Positions 43,789 through 52,203 of a DNA stretch of 64,000 nt are shown piece by piece. The translations under genes were made by a program, and so were the position numbers. The notes beneath the pieces are model-generated. The model had not been told where the DNA came from and did no database searches. It saw only the letters and a list, made by a program, of their open reading frames with translations. Every line of letters begins with the position of its first letter. The first letter of the stretch is position 1. Source of the DNA: Desulfobulbaceae bacterium UBA2276 (GTDB taxonomy: Bacteria > Desulfobacterota > Desulfobulbia > Desulfobulbales > Desulfocapsaceae). Where the stretch lies: NCBI GenBank assembly GCA_002347085.1, contig DDWW01000018.1:9329-73328 (forward strand), given 5' to 3'.

Positions 43789-44244
43789 ATGGATATTAGT
43801 GAGAAGATCATCGCGTCTACTGTAGAGATTTTTACCACCATGGTCATGATGGATGTCGCTGTTGACGGGCCACCACTGGGGGCCAGCGGTACCCTGACTG
43901 ACACGATTACCGGTATGATTGGTCTGGCCGGAACTCATAAAGGGGTGTTGGCGATCCATATCCCGAATCCTGTCGCCATTGCCATTACCAGCAGCTTTCT
44001 GGGGATGGACGTGGATGAGATAAATGATGATGTCCGGGATGCGGTGGGGGAGTTGGCCAATATGCTGGGCGGTAATGTGAAGACGATCCTGTCGCAGAAT
44101 GGCCGCGATATCGATCTCTCGCTGCCTTCAACTATTGCCGGGCATGAGTATGGTTTTAAGGCCACCACTGATGTCGATCTGGTTATCTTGCCGTTCAAGA
44201 CGGAACATGGAGCTTTTATGGTCGAGCTGCAACTTGAAAAGTAA
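43789..44244 (+). CDS. cheX: CheX-type chemotaxis phosphatase 1
   Basis: This 151-residue protein is a CheX/CheC-family phosphatase for CheY. The catalytic E-x-x-N pattern is in DAVGELANMLGGNVK (Glu88, Asn91). The fold matches CheX (IAIPNPVAIAITSSFLGM-type segment HIPNPVAIAITSSFLGMDVD). It starts 14 bases after cheY and is very likely cotranscribed. Confidence 0.88.
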   Translation: MDISEKIIASTVEIFTTMVMMDVAVDGPPLGASGTLTDTITGMIGLAGTHKGVLAIHIPNPVAIAITSSFLGMDVDEINDDVRDAVGELANMLGGNVKTILSQNGRDIDLSLPSTIAGHEYGFKATTDVDLVILPFKTEHGAFMVELQLEK

Positions 44245-44275
44245 GCCGTTGTCAATAAAGAATATGGCAGCTTGA

Positions 44276-44349
44276 ATATTCGTAAGCGGCATAAGGTGCC
44301 GTTACGAAATAGTTATAAAAGGCCAAGTTGTTTCGTAACGGCTCCTAAG
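44276..44349 (+). repeat. Composite hairpin repeat between the two cheX genes
   Basis: GGCATAAGGTGCCGTTACGA (44289 onward) and TTTCGTAACGGCTCCTAAGG form hairpin A with about 14 paired bases and a loop of some 20 bases. The GTAAGCGGCATAAGG segment is the end of a hairpin B in reverse orientation. The end CTCCTAAGG resembles the CTCTAAA ends elsewhere. Confidence 0.7.
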
Positions 44350-44411
44350 GATCTTGTCAGGGGTGACCAGTCAGTCAGTTTGTTTATTTTATCAAGCAAG
44401 GAAAAATGTAA

Positions 44412-44873
44412 ATGGATATAGGGCAGGATATTATAGCCGCCACCACCGATGTCTTTTCCACTATGTTGGGGATGGATCTGGTGGTTGGAGAGGTAGTGGA
44501 TGGTGCTGGGGGCGAGGTCGAGTCAAATATTACCGCCATGCTGGGCTTGGGTGGTGATATCCGCGGGATGCTGGCGGTGCATTGTCCGGCAGCGGTGGCA
44601 ATGGCGATTACCAGTGGCTTTTTGGGCATGGATGTTGAGGAGCTGGATGAAGACGTGAAGGATGCCATTGGTGAGATTGCCAATATGGTAGCGGGTAATT
44701 TGAAGATCGCCTTTGCCGGACATGACTTGAAGATTGAATTAGCCATTCCCACATCCATTGTCGGCCAATCATACCGGGTTGGCGGGATGCTGGGAGCGCG
44801 GCGGGCGGCGGTGCCTTTTGCCATGGAACAGGGGCAGTTCCTGGTCGAACTCAAGTATATTGTGAACAGTTAA
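44412..44873 (+). CDS. cheX: CheX-type chemotaxis phosphatase 2
   Basis: This 153-residue protein is a paralogue of the preceding CheX, with the same layout and E-x-x-N at Glu88 and Asn91 (DAIGEIANMVAGNLK). The C-terminus (VPFAMEQGQFLVELKYIV) matches the dimer strand of CheX. It is separated from the first cheX by a hairpin repeat and may be a tandem duplicate. Confidence 0.87.
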   Translation: MDIGQDIIAATTDVFSTMLGMDLVVGEVVDGAGGEVESNITAMLGLGGDIRGMLAVHCPAAVAMAITSGFLGMDVEELDEDVKDAIGEIANMVAGNLKIAFAGHDLKIELAIPTSIVGQSYRVGGMLGARRAAVPFAMEQGQFLVELKYIVNS

Positions 44874-45007
44874 GGGTATACTGAGAATCAGCACCCTGTA
44901 ATCGATAGAGGATTTGTTTAATTTTTTTATTTTTCCGCCGATATAATAAGAACTGAGTTTCTTTTGATCATTTTTTCCCCTCTCTCTTGCTTCTCTCAGC
45001 ACGTATT

Positions 45008-46762
45008 ATGAAAAAAGCGCAGCAGAAAATTGACAAGATCCTTGAGTCTGTCCGTATTCGGATTCAGGATGAGGTGAGCGGGCTTATCGGTACGCCTTTC
45101 GTCCTTGCTGATCCTCAAAAGCAGTTTATCACGAAAGAGGATGCCTTTGATCAACTTTCGGGCAAGCAGGTCATGGCCAAGATGGATATCAATGGCGATA
45201 TCGAGGGCCAAGGCTGTCTGCTGCTGGAGGTGAAAGACGCTATTCGTTTAGGCGGCACCTTGATCATGCTGCCGGATAACATGCTGGACGAGGTGGTCGG
45301 CACTGAAAACTACGACGAAGATACTGCCGATTCCTATGGCGAGATAGCCAATATTATCGCCGGGTCTTACACCAAGGTCTTTGAGGAGATGTACCCTCAA
45401 AACTGCCGTTTTGTAAGAAAGACCCAGGAGATCATTATTCCGGTCAAGGTGGATATCGGCTCTGATGATCCGGTGCCTGATCAGCTTTATTATCAGGTCC
45501 TTATTGGAATGACGCTCAAGGGCAAGCAGATGGGCAATATGGTCATGTTATTGCCGGCGGCAACCTTCGGTCTGGAAGAAGATAAACCGGAGGGGGGGGC
45601 GGAAGAAGCAGTGGCCCCACCAAAGACGGAGCATACGATTTCCGCGAAAGTGGCAGAGAATGAAATTCCTGCCCCTGCCGCGACTCCCGACCAGCCGGTC
45701 AAGATAGAAGCAGCCCCTGAATTTGACACCAAAAAACATCATAAGCGTGTAGATGCCTTACTCGAGGTGTGTCGTCAGAAAATAGGGGTGGAGATGGGGG
45801 GTCTGCTGGGGGTGGAGGTCACCTTGAGCGATCAGGAGTGTCGGGTGGTCTCGAAAGAAGATTATTTTATGGATGAGGCCTCAGGTAAGCAGATCCTGGC
45901 CCATTTGGATGGGGTGGGTGAGTGCCATGATAAGAGTTATCTCTTTGTCGGTCTGAAAGACGCTATTTTTATTGGTGGCACCCTGATCATGCTGCCTGCG
46001 GGAGAGCTTGAAAAGGTAGTTCTGGACGAGGCATTTGGCGATGATACTGAAGATGCCTATGGTGAGATAGCTAATATTGTGTCTGGAGTTTATAGCTCTG
46101 TTTTTGAAGAGCAATATATCAAGAAGATTCGTTTTGTGAAGACAAGCCTGGAAAAGGTCTTGCCGTTGAAGGTTGAAACGGACTCTGACACCCCAATGCC
46201 GAATCAATTTTATTACATGAGCAGCAGTACGCTCAACATTGGCGGCAAGGCCTTGGGCAAGATGCAGATGCTCTTCCCCTTGACCATGCTGCAACTTGAG
46301 GGCTTGTTACGGCAAGAGACAGAAGTCGTTGCCCCGCAAGCCGAGAAGAAGGATGTTGCCCCATCTGCTGTTGCTCGGGTGGAAAATACGGAATATCAGG
46401 GTGTCGATATCCTGGTGGTGAGCGATGATACGGCGGAGACGGAAAAAATTTCCAATATCCTGGCCCAGCACCATCTGCAGGTGAAGGTGCTGTCCTTTAA
46501 GGAAAATGTGACTGATTATCTCCCCGGTGAGGTGAAGGCGGTCTTTCTGGTGATGAACGATGTGAATGAAAAGGCCTTTGCGGTGGCCATTAAGATCAGC
46601 GCTGCCTGCACATTGCCACTCATTGCTGCCGGCCCGGGGTGGACTCGGAGCAAGGTGATAACGGCGGTCAAGTATGGGGTGAGTGACATTCTGCTGACCC
46701 CGGCGTCAAGTGATGATATCGGTGAGAAGATTGAAAATATTTCGGTGAAACTGGCGGCGTAA
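45008..46762 (+). CDS. Double CheC/CheX-like protein with degenerate receiver domain
   Basis: This 584-residue protein has two similar modules and a third domain. Module 1 (about 1-190) has DSYGEIANIIAGSYTKVFEE with Glu112 and Asn115. Module 2 (about 246-435) has DAYGEIANIVSGVYSSVFEE with Glu353 and Asn356. Both share GGTLIMLP and FVRKT/FVKTS. The E-x-x-N pattern is that of CheC/CheX phosphatases. The C-terminal part (about 466-584, GVDILVVSDDTAETEKISNI) looks like a receiver domain but lacks the phospho-acceptor Asp at the expected place (AVFLVMND) and has Thr for the usual Lys (ILLTPAS). No membrane segment is seen. It follows cheX by 134 bases. I do not know a named family with this layout. 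Confidence 0.75.
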   Translation: MKKAQQKIDKILESVRIRIQDEVSGLIGTPFVLADPQKQFITKEDAFDQLSGKQVMAKMDINGDIEGQGCLLLEVKDAIRLGGTLIMLPDNMLDEVVGTENYDEDTADSYGEIANIIAGSYTKVFEEMYPQNCRFVRKTQEIIIPVKVDIGSDDPVPDQLYYQVLIGMTLKGKQMGNMVMLLPAATFGLEEDKPEGGAEEAVAPPKTEHTISAKVAENEIPAPAATPDQPVKIEAAPEFDTKKHHKRVDALLEVCRQKIGVEMGGLLGVEVTLSDQECRVVSKEDYFMDEASGKQILAHLDGVGECHDKSYLFVGLKDAIFIGGTLIMLPAGELEKVVLDEAFGDDTEDAYGEIANIVSGVYSSVFEEQYIKKIRFVKTSLEKVLPLKVETDSDTPMPNQFYYMSSSTLNIGGKALGKMQMLFPLTMLQLEGLLRQETEVVAPQAEKKDVAPSAVARVENTEYQGVDILVVSDDTAETEKISNILAQHHLQVKVLSFKENVTDYLPGEVKAVFLVMNDVNEKAFAVAIKISAACTLPLIAAGPGWTRSKVITAVKYGVSDILLTPASSDDIGEKIENISVKLAA

Positions 46763-46892
46763 ATTTTTTTCCGCTGTTCCCCTCTTTGTTCACAACTGCT
46801 GAATCACAGATACACACGGATACAGGCAGATCATAGAAAAGGCCGTGCTTCACTGTAGCCGGCCAGTTCCCGTTCTTCTGCCTTTATTCCTC

Positions 46893-48467
46893 CTATTCCT
46901 CCCAAAACTCCTGCATCTCTTTTTTCTTCATTTTCTCCAGCAAGGTCGTTCGTTTCAGGTTGAGTAAACTGGCAGCTTCTTTTTTATTGCCGCCGGTCTT
47001 TTTCATGGCCTGCATGATCAGTTGTCTCTCAAAAGTATCTATCAGATCGTTGAAATCCACTGGCCCCATTTCCCAACTGATCTCGGTCGTTGAGGTCATG
47101 ATGGTTTCTTTTTCTTCCTGCTCAGTTTGATCCCTCTTTGCTTCCGGTTCCCTGCTTTCGGGATGTTGTGCAGTGATGGGTGAGGGTTGAGCTTCCACCA
47201 CGGTGGAGGGGTCAAAGTTGAGGGTGAATTTTTCGGGAAGATCCTCCAAGCCCACCTCTTTGCCGCTGAAAAGCACAGACATGTGCTGAACCAGATTTTC
47301 GAGTTCCCGCACATTGCCGCGCCACTCATAACTCATCAAGGCCGTGATCACTTGGGGGGTAAAAGTCAGAGGCGCGCGTCCTCGCTGGGTGGAGTAAGTC
47401 TGGATAAAGGATTCCAGGAGCAGGGGGATATCTTCACGCCTTTCCTTGAGCGGGGGGATGGTCAGGGGGATAACGCTGAGCCGGTAATAAAGGTCTTCCC
47501 TGAACCTTCCTTCGCTGACTAATTGTTCCAGATTGCAATGGGTGGCGGCCAGGATGCGGGTATCGACCGGGCAGGCCTTGAGTCCGCCCACCGGCTCAAA
47601 TTCCTTCTCTTGCAGGACGCGTAAAAGTTTAGCCTGGAGCGAGGGCTTCATGTCGCCGATCTCATCGAGAAAGAGGGTGCCGCCATCCGCGTATTCTATG
47701 CGCCCAATCTTGTTTTGCGTGGCCCCGGTAAAGGCGCCTTTCGTGTATCCGAAAAGCTCACTCTCCAGAAGATCGTCAGGGATGGCAGCGCAGTTGACGG
47801 GCACAAAATGTTTTTTATGCCGCTGACTGTGGCTGTGGATGGCCTTGGCTACCAACTCTTTTCCGGTTCCGGATTCGCCCCGGATGAGGACGGTAGCGAA
47901 TTCGTCATCGGCCACCTTGGTAATCAGGTCAAAGAGTTGTCGCATGGGGCGACTTTGACCTACCAGACCATGGAAGGATGAACGTTCCTGGGTACTACTG
48001 GTATCGGGGGCTGCAACTGGGGCCTTCACTGGGCGACTGCCAATTTTGGCCTGTGCCCGTTGTAAGGCGATCCTGATTTCCGCCTGATCATAAGGCTTGT
48101 GGATATAAAAGAAAAGATCAAGGGCAAGCACCGCCTTGACGAGTTCCACGGCATCCTCTGGAATTACGGCGATGATCAGCAGGTCAGGGAAATCGGCGCG
48201 GATTTTCTGGAGTGTGGCCATCCTGGTCTTGGTCTCAGGAGAGGTGAGGTCATAGAACAGGAGTTGGGCGGAAGAAGGGGACAGAAGAGAAAAAAGTTCT
48301 TTGTCGGTCTTGAATTTTATGCAATGAAAGCTACTGTTGTCTTGGATGTTCTCGCTGAGAAGATCAGCTTTTTTGAGGTTGTTGTCCGCAAGAAGTATGG
48401 TGAGGGGAGCTTGCATATTATTATGTTCTTCCGATAACAGACAGATGAAGGAGGTTTCCTTTGTCAT
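46893..48467 (-). CDS. Sigma-54-dependent flagellar regulator (FleQ/FlrC/FlgR type)
   Basis: This 524-residue protein has an N-terminal receiver-like domain (about 22-140), an AAA+ domain and a Fis-type helix-turn-helix. Walker A is GESGTGKE (197-204), the sigma-54 contact GAFTGA is at 244-249, and Walker B is TLFLDEI. The C-terminal helix-turn-helix is KTGGNKKEAASLLNLKRTTL. The receiver has Asp73 but only one acidic residue at the first site (ADNN), so phosphorylation may be lost. The flagellar context and two sigma-54 promoters make it the probable activator of the class II flagellar units. The start may be ATG 48416 (closer to the domain start) rather than 48467. Confidence 0.88.
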   Translation of the reverse strand: MTKETSFICLLSEEHNNMQAPLTILLADNNLKKADLLSENIQDNSSFHCIKFKTDKELFSLLSPSSAQLLFYDLTSPETKTRMATLQKIRADFPDLLIIAVIPEDAVELVKAVLALDLFFYIHKPYDQAEIRIALQRAQAKIGSRPVKAPVAAPDTSSTQERSSFHGLVGQSRPMRQLFDLITKVADDEFATVLIRGESGTGKELVAKAIHSHSQRHKKHFVPVNCAAIPDDLLESELFGYTKGAFTGATQNKIGRIEYADGGTLFLDEIGDMKPSLQAKLLRVLQEKEFEPVGGLKACPVDTRILAATHCNLEQLVSEGRFREDLYYRLSVIPLTIPPLKERREDIPLLLESFIQTYSTQRGRAPLTFTPQVITALMSYEWRGNVRELENLVQHMSVLFSGKEVGLEDLPEKFTLNFDPSTVVEAQPSPITAQHPESREPEAKRDQTEQEEKETIMTSTTEISWEMGPVDFNDLIDTFERQLIMQAMKKTGGNKKEAASLLNLKRTTLLEKMKKKEMQEFWEE

Positions 48468-48560
48468 TGGTATATTTACGCATGGAATCCTGGTAACATA
48501 TCAAAAAGAAAAATAAGATGCTATATAAGATGCTACTTTACTTCTGTAGCCCCGATAAAC

Positions 48561-48617
48561 GGCATAAGTGCCTTACAGATTATTTTCTTGAAAAAATAAG
48601 AAAATAATCTGTAAAAC
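48561..48617 (+). repeat. Composite hairpin repeat with perfect 15-base arms
   Basis: GGCATAAGTGCC is followed by arms ACAGATTATTTTCTT (48575-48589) and AAGAAAATAATCTGT (48598-48612) with an eight-base loop, and then CACT, matching AGTG before the stem. Only the GGCATAAG linker and the frame of the element are shared with other copies; the stem sequence is unique. Confidence 0.7.
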
Positions 48618-48709
48618 ACTCATTATAACGATCTGGAAAGGATGTCAAGCGATGGATAACGGTGTTGCGATAGCAGTCAGTTCCGGGTGGAAGCTGAAAA
48701 GGGCTTTTT

Positions 48710-49264
48710 ATGGCAGATAAGGGTCTGTCGCGGCCTGGGTGTCGGGTACAGCGTGGTTGGGGCTGGACTTTTTGTTTCTTTTTTTTGGCCTGTTGGGTGA
48801 TTTTTTTATCCGGGCATGAGGCCAGTTTGGCCGCCACCTCTTATGGCGAAAACTTCTCGGCCCAGGTCGTTAAGGTTATTGATGGCGATACGATCGAGGT
48901 GAGGTGTCAGGAAAAAAAACTGCGGATACGGCTGTGGGGGATTGATACGCCAGAGCATCAGCAGGGATTTTCTCGTGAGGCCCAGGAGTTTACCCGTCAG
49001 CGGATCCAGGGGCGAGGGGTAGAGTTGCAGACCAAGGCCTGGGATAAATATGGTCGATTGGTGGCCATAGTGAGCGTGGATGGGGATTCACTCAATGAAG
49101 AGTTGCTGCGGGAAGGCTTGGCCTGGGTGCATATCTCTTATTGCAAGGAGCCGATTTGCCGCGAGTGGCGGCAGTTGGAAAAAAAAGCCAGACAGGGCGG
49201 ACGTGGCCTATGGCAAGATACGCATCCCGTCCCTCCGTGGAAGTGGAAGCAGAATCATAGGTAG
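48710..49264 (+). CDS. Secreted or membrane-anchored thermonuclease family protein (SNase-like)
   Basis: This 184-residue protein has an N-terminal hydrophobic segment (FCFFFLACWVIFLSG) and a staphylococcal nuclease-like domain: VVKVIDGDTIEVRCQEKKLR, IRLWGIDTPEHQQGFSREAQ and WDKYGRLVAIVSVDGDSLNE. The Asp, Arg and Glu expected at the active site are present (GDT; RLWGIDTPE), as is KYGR. It probably cleaves DNA or RNA outside the cytoplasm. Its relation to neighbours is not clear. Confidence 0.88.
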   Translation: MADKGLSRPGCRVQRGWGWTFCFFFLACWVIFLSGHEASLAATSYGENFSAQVVKVIDGDTIEVRCQEKKLRIRLWGIDTPEHQQGFSREAQEFTRQRIQGRGVELQTKAWDKYGRLVAIVSVDGDSLNEELLREGLAWVHISYCKEPICREWRQLEKKARQGGRGLWQDTHPVPPWKWKQNHR

Positions 49265-49364
49265 ATTGTATTTTTGTGGTGATGGGTAGGCGAAGAGGGC
49301 CGGTAGAAACGAAAATCTGGTGAATCGAGTTGTTAGAAGCCGTTACGGAATAAGGAGTGGTGCC

Positions 49365-50069
49365 ATGTTTAATGCGGAACAGTTGTTGGGGAAGATGATG
49401 GCGGAGATGGTTGGTTCGGGCAGTGGCTATGGGTATAAAAAGCATAAAAAACAGAAAGGCAGCAATATGATGTCGTCTCTGACCTCAACGCTGATGTCGG
49501 GAAAGGGGCTGATGACGGCCATTGGTCTTGGAGTGGGGGCTTATGAGATATTAAAGAGCAAACAGGGGGCAACTCCTCCGCCTGCCTTTTCTCAGCCGAT
49601 GGCCTCTCCACCGCCCATCAATCAAGGGTATGGCGCCCCATCCTCTCCGGCTGCGCCAGCAGCCCCGCCACCATTACCAGGGGCCTCGGCTCCTCCTCGG
49701 CAAGAGAGTGGTTCTTCTGCCGCCCACGACGATGAACTGGCCTTGCGACTGATCCAGGTGATGATCGCGGCGGCCCATGCCGATGGCGGTATGGATAGTG
49801 ACGAGGAGGGGAAGATTCTGGGAAGATTGCAAGGGCAGGGAATCAGTCAGGAGGAAAAACGGTTTATCCTGGCCGAGATGCATGACCCCAAGCCCATTGA
49901 CTACTTGGTGGCAGGCATCAAGGATCAGCGGGTCGCCCAGACCATGTACGGCCTGGCGGTATCGGCCGTTGTGGTCGATACCGCCCAGGAAAGGGCCTGG
50001 TTGGATCAACTGGGAACGGCCTTGTCGGTCAGTGAAGGGATGCGTCGGTTTATTGAGGCGGAGGAGTAG
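49365..50069 (+). CDS. TerB-like / DUF533 family protein
   Basis: This 234-residue protein has a short N-terminal part with a Gly-rich stretch, a hydrophobic segment (GKGLMTAIGLGVGAYEIL), a Pro/Ala-rich linker and a C-terminal TerB-like helical domain: LIQVMIAAAHADGGMDSDEE, then GISQEEKRFILAEM and YGLAVSAVVVDTAQERAWLD. This is the DUF533/YebE layout; the function is unknown. The ATG at 49365 has AAGGAG upstream; the ribosome site lies at the end of a GCCGTTACGGAATAAGG segment that matches the composite hairpin repeat. Its TAG stop coincides with the start of another copy. Confidence 0.8.
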   Translation: MFNAEQLLGKMMAEMVGSGSGYGYKKHKKQKGSNMMSSLTSTLMSGKGLMTAIGLGVGAYEILKSKQGATPPPAFSQPMASPPPINQGYGAPSSPAAPAAPPPLPGASAPPRQESGSSAAHDDELALRLIQVMIAAAHADGGMDSDEEGKILGRLQGQGISQEEKRFILAEMHDPKPIDYLVAGIKDQRVAQTMYGLAVSAVVVDTAQERAWLDQLGTALSVSEGMRRFIEAEE

Positions 50070-50165
50070 GAACCGTTACAAAATAACGTGGCCTTTTATA
50101 ACTGTTGGGTAACGGCTCCTTATGTCGCTTACGAATATGTAAGCGGCCATGTTATTTATTGATAA
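50066..50165 (+). repeat. Composite hairpin repeat starting at a stop codon
   Basis: The element begins TAGGAACCGTTACAAAATAA, where TAG is the stop of the TerB-like gene. Hairpin A closes with GGGTAACGGCTCCTTATG, and hairpin B is TCGCTTAC GAATAT GTAAGCGGC. The remainder to 50165 carries TTATTTATTGATAACGG. Confidence 0.75.
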
Positions 50166-50194
50166 CGGCTTCGTCTCCTGATGATGGCTTGCCT

Positions 50195-51199
50195 TTATTT
50201 CTGCAACAAATTGCCAAGGGCGCCCAGCACCGAGCCTTCACCCTGGGTGGAGAACCCGGCGTTATTCTGGGGGGCGGCCTCATGGATCCGGCCAGCCAGG
50301 CGCGAGAAGGGCAGGGATTGCAGCCAGACATGACCTGGGCCTCGCAGGGTGGCAAAAAAGAAGCCTTCCCCGCCGAAGATCGCTGATTTTACGCCGCCAA
50401 CAAATTCGATATCATATTGCACGGTCTGGGTCAGGGCCACCATGCAACCGGTATCGACCCGCAGGGTTTCTCCGGCCTGCAGTTCTTTTTCGATGATGGT
50501 GCCGCCGGCATGGACAAAGGTCAGGCCGTTGCCTTCCAGCTTCTGCATGATAAATCCTTCCCCGCCAAATAAGGCGACGCCGATCTTCTTCTGGAAGGCA
50601 ATCCCTAAGGCCACACCTTTAGCGGCACAGAGAAAGGCAGATTTTTGACAGATGAGCTTGCCGTTATATTTTTTCAGATCAAGCGGAATAATCTTCCCGG
50701 GATACGGGGCGGCAAAGGCCACCTTTCCTTTGCCCTGGCCCATGAAGGTGAAGACCGTGGTGAAAAGACTCTCGCCGGTAATGAGCCGCTTGCCCGCCCC
50801 CAGCATCTTGTCCATAAAACCACCACTTTGCGAACTGTGACTGCCATCGCCAAAGATGGTCTCCATCTGGATGCCGTCTGACATGTACATCATGGCCCCG
50901 GCCTCGGCAATGACGCTCTCCTGGGGGTCGAGTTCAATCTCCACAAATTGCATCTCGTGGCCATGGATCTGGAAGTCGATCTCGTCTGCCTGTCTGTTGC
51001 CAAGCCCTGCGGGCGGGCTGGGGGCAAACGTAGGTTGCAGGAGTTCCGGCGCTTGGGCAATAGTCAGCCAGTTGGCAAAACCCTGACGCCAGATCAGCGT
51101 CTCTTGGGTGTAAGCTCCAGAGGCAATTCCCTGTTGAATCTGGGCCTGACTGAAAGGGCCTTGCTGTTGTCCGTTTATCGCAACGTACCAGTTGTCCAT
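50195..51199 (-). CDS. GYF_2-AIM24 family protein (TIGR00266-like)
   Basis: This 334-residue protein starts with a GYF_2 domain ([40 protein letters not shown]), followed after a linker by a TIGR00266/AIM24 domain: [40 protein letters not shown] and [20 protein letters not shown]. The Gly-rich beta structure is typical. The function of bacterial AIM24 proteins is unknown. No membrane segment or signal is visible. It is a single-gene unit. Confidence 0.85.
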   Translation of the reverse strand: MDNWYVAINGQQQGPFSQAQIQQGIASGAYTQETLIWRQGFANWLTIAQAPELLQPTFAPSPPAGLGNRQADEIDFQIHGHEMQFVEIELDPQESVIAEAGAMMYMSDGIQMETIFGDGSHSSQSGGFMDKMLGAGKRLITGESLFTTVFTFMGQGKGKVAFAAPYPGKIIPLDLKKYNGKLICQKSAFLCAAKGVALGIAFQKKIGVALFGGEGFIMQKLEGNGLTFVHAGGTIIEKELQAGETLRVDTGCMVALTQTVQYDIEFVGGVKSAIFGGEGFFFATLRGPGHVWLQSLPFSRLAGRIHEAAPQNNAGFSTQGEGSVLGALGNLLQK

Positions 51200-51315
51200 G
51201 TTCTTTACTCCTCGTTTTGATGGGGATATCTTGGCTTGAGCAAGCCGGTGTTCAGGTTAAGCGAAGACTCCGAAAAGGATGACTCTCTTTTAATATCATT
51301 AACGGCCCCTGAAAG

Positions 51316-52203
51316 TTATTGATACTTTTCTTTCAGCCCATACAGGGTGTCGAGGTAGGCCTCTTTATAGTGCAATTGATTGCCACCCGTTTCGATCTCG
51401 GCGGTCAGCAGGTCGAGTGCCGGCTGGATTTGGATGCCATAACTATTCTTGCCCTGAAGGTTGGCCTGGTGGATGATCATGATGGCATAATAACTGATAA
51501 CCATGCGTGTCCTGGAATCCCTTCTTGCCAGATACAGTTTACCCCCCATGGTGTTAAGGAAAAAACAGGCGTATTCGTACCGGGCATTTTCAGGGAGCTT
51601 GAGTGATAACTCCGGCCCCAGTCCATCTGCTTGCTCGGTGAGGAGGAAATAGTCAGCTATTACCTCCTCTATCTTGTCCTGTTCGTGATTCAGGATCTCT
51701 TTGCTGAGCAGGATGTCGTCTTTGCCCAGGATGCGGAAGAGATGGATACTGTTTTTGAGGATGGTTGCCAGGTCGTCGGTCTCTCGGGTGACAATAGGCG
51801 GGGTATCAATTATCTTTTGGATCAGTCTGGTGAAATAGATATGGCTGGGGGTGGATAAGTGACGGGCCTTGATATACCCCTGTTGGTCGAGGTAAGTGTA
51901 GAAGGTGGCAATCCCCTGAGCTGCTTGCGGCAGATTCTCTCTGGACGGCAGAACGGCAAGAGGCTCTGAGACCTCTTGTTCCTGCTGGTTGTCAGATATC
52001 TCAGGGGTCAGAGTCGTGTCGGCGGCAAGAGGGCTTGGGGCCGACGAGGAGGCGGCCAGCCGGTTGGCCCCTGATTCTTCATCGAGCGCGGGCGGTTGTG
52101 AGCTGCCTTGATGAAAGAAAAACCAGAGGGCGCCGGTTGCTATGAGTATTGAGATAATAGCTGGAACAAGCAGGGAGTGGGAGTGTTTTGTTGGTGAGTT
52201 CAT
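51316..52203 (-). CDS. Membrane-anchored protein of unknown function
   Basis: This 295-residue protein has one N-terminal membrane helix (LLVPAIISILIATGALWFFF), a Ser/Ala/Pro-rich linker to about residue 95, and a helical soluble domain: GIATFYTYLDQQGYIKARHL, VTRETDDLATILKNSIHLFR and IEEVIADYFLLTEQADGLGP. The topology suggests a periplasmic C-domain. I do not recognise the family. No neighbour gives a clue to its job. Confidence 0.65.
   Translation of the reverse strand: MNSPTKHSHSLLVPAIISILIATGALWFFFHQGSSQPPALDEESGANRLAASSSAPSPLAADTTLTPEISDNQQEQEVSEPLAVLPSRENLPQAAQGIATFYTYLDQQGYIKARHLSTPSHIYFTRLIQKIIDTPPIVTRETDDLATILKNSIHLFRILGKDDILLSKEILNHEQDKIEEVIADYFLLTEQADGLGPELSLKLPENARYEYACFFLNTMGGKLYLARRDSRTRMVISYYAIMIIHQANLQGKNSYGIQIQPALDLLTAEIETGGNQLHYKEAYLDTLYGLKEKYQ

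Noticed and set aside
44276..44349. Integron attC sites
   Set aside because: The hairpins have no RYYYAAC/GTTRRRY core pair and no integrase gene; they lie in operons of standard genes.
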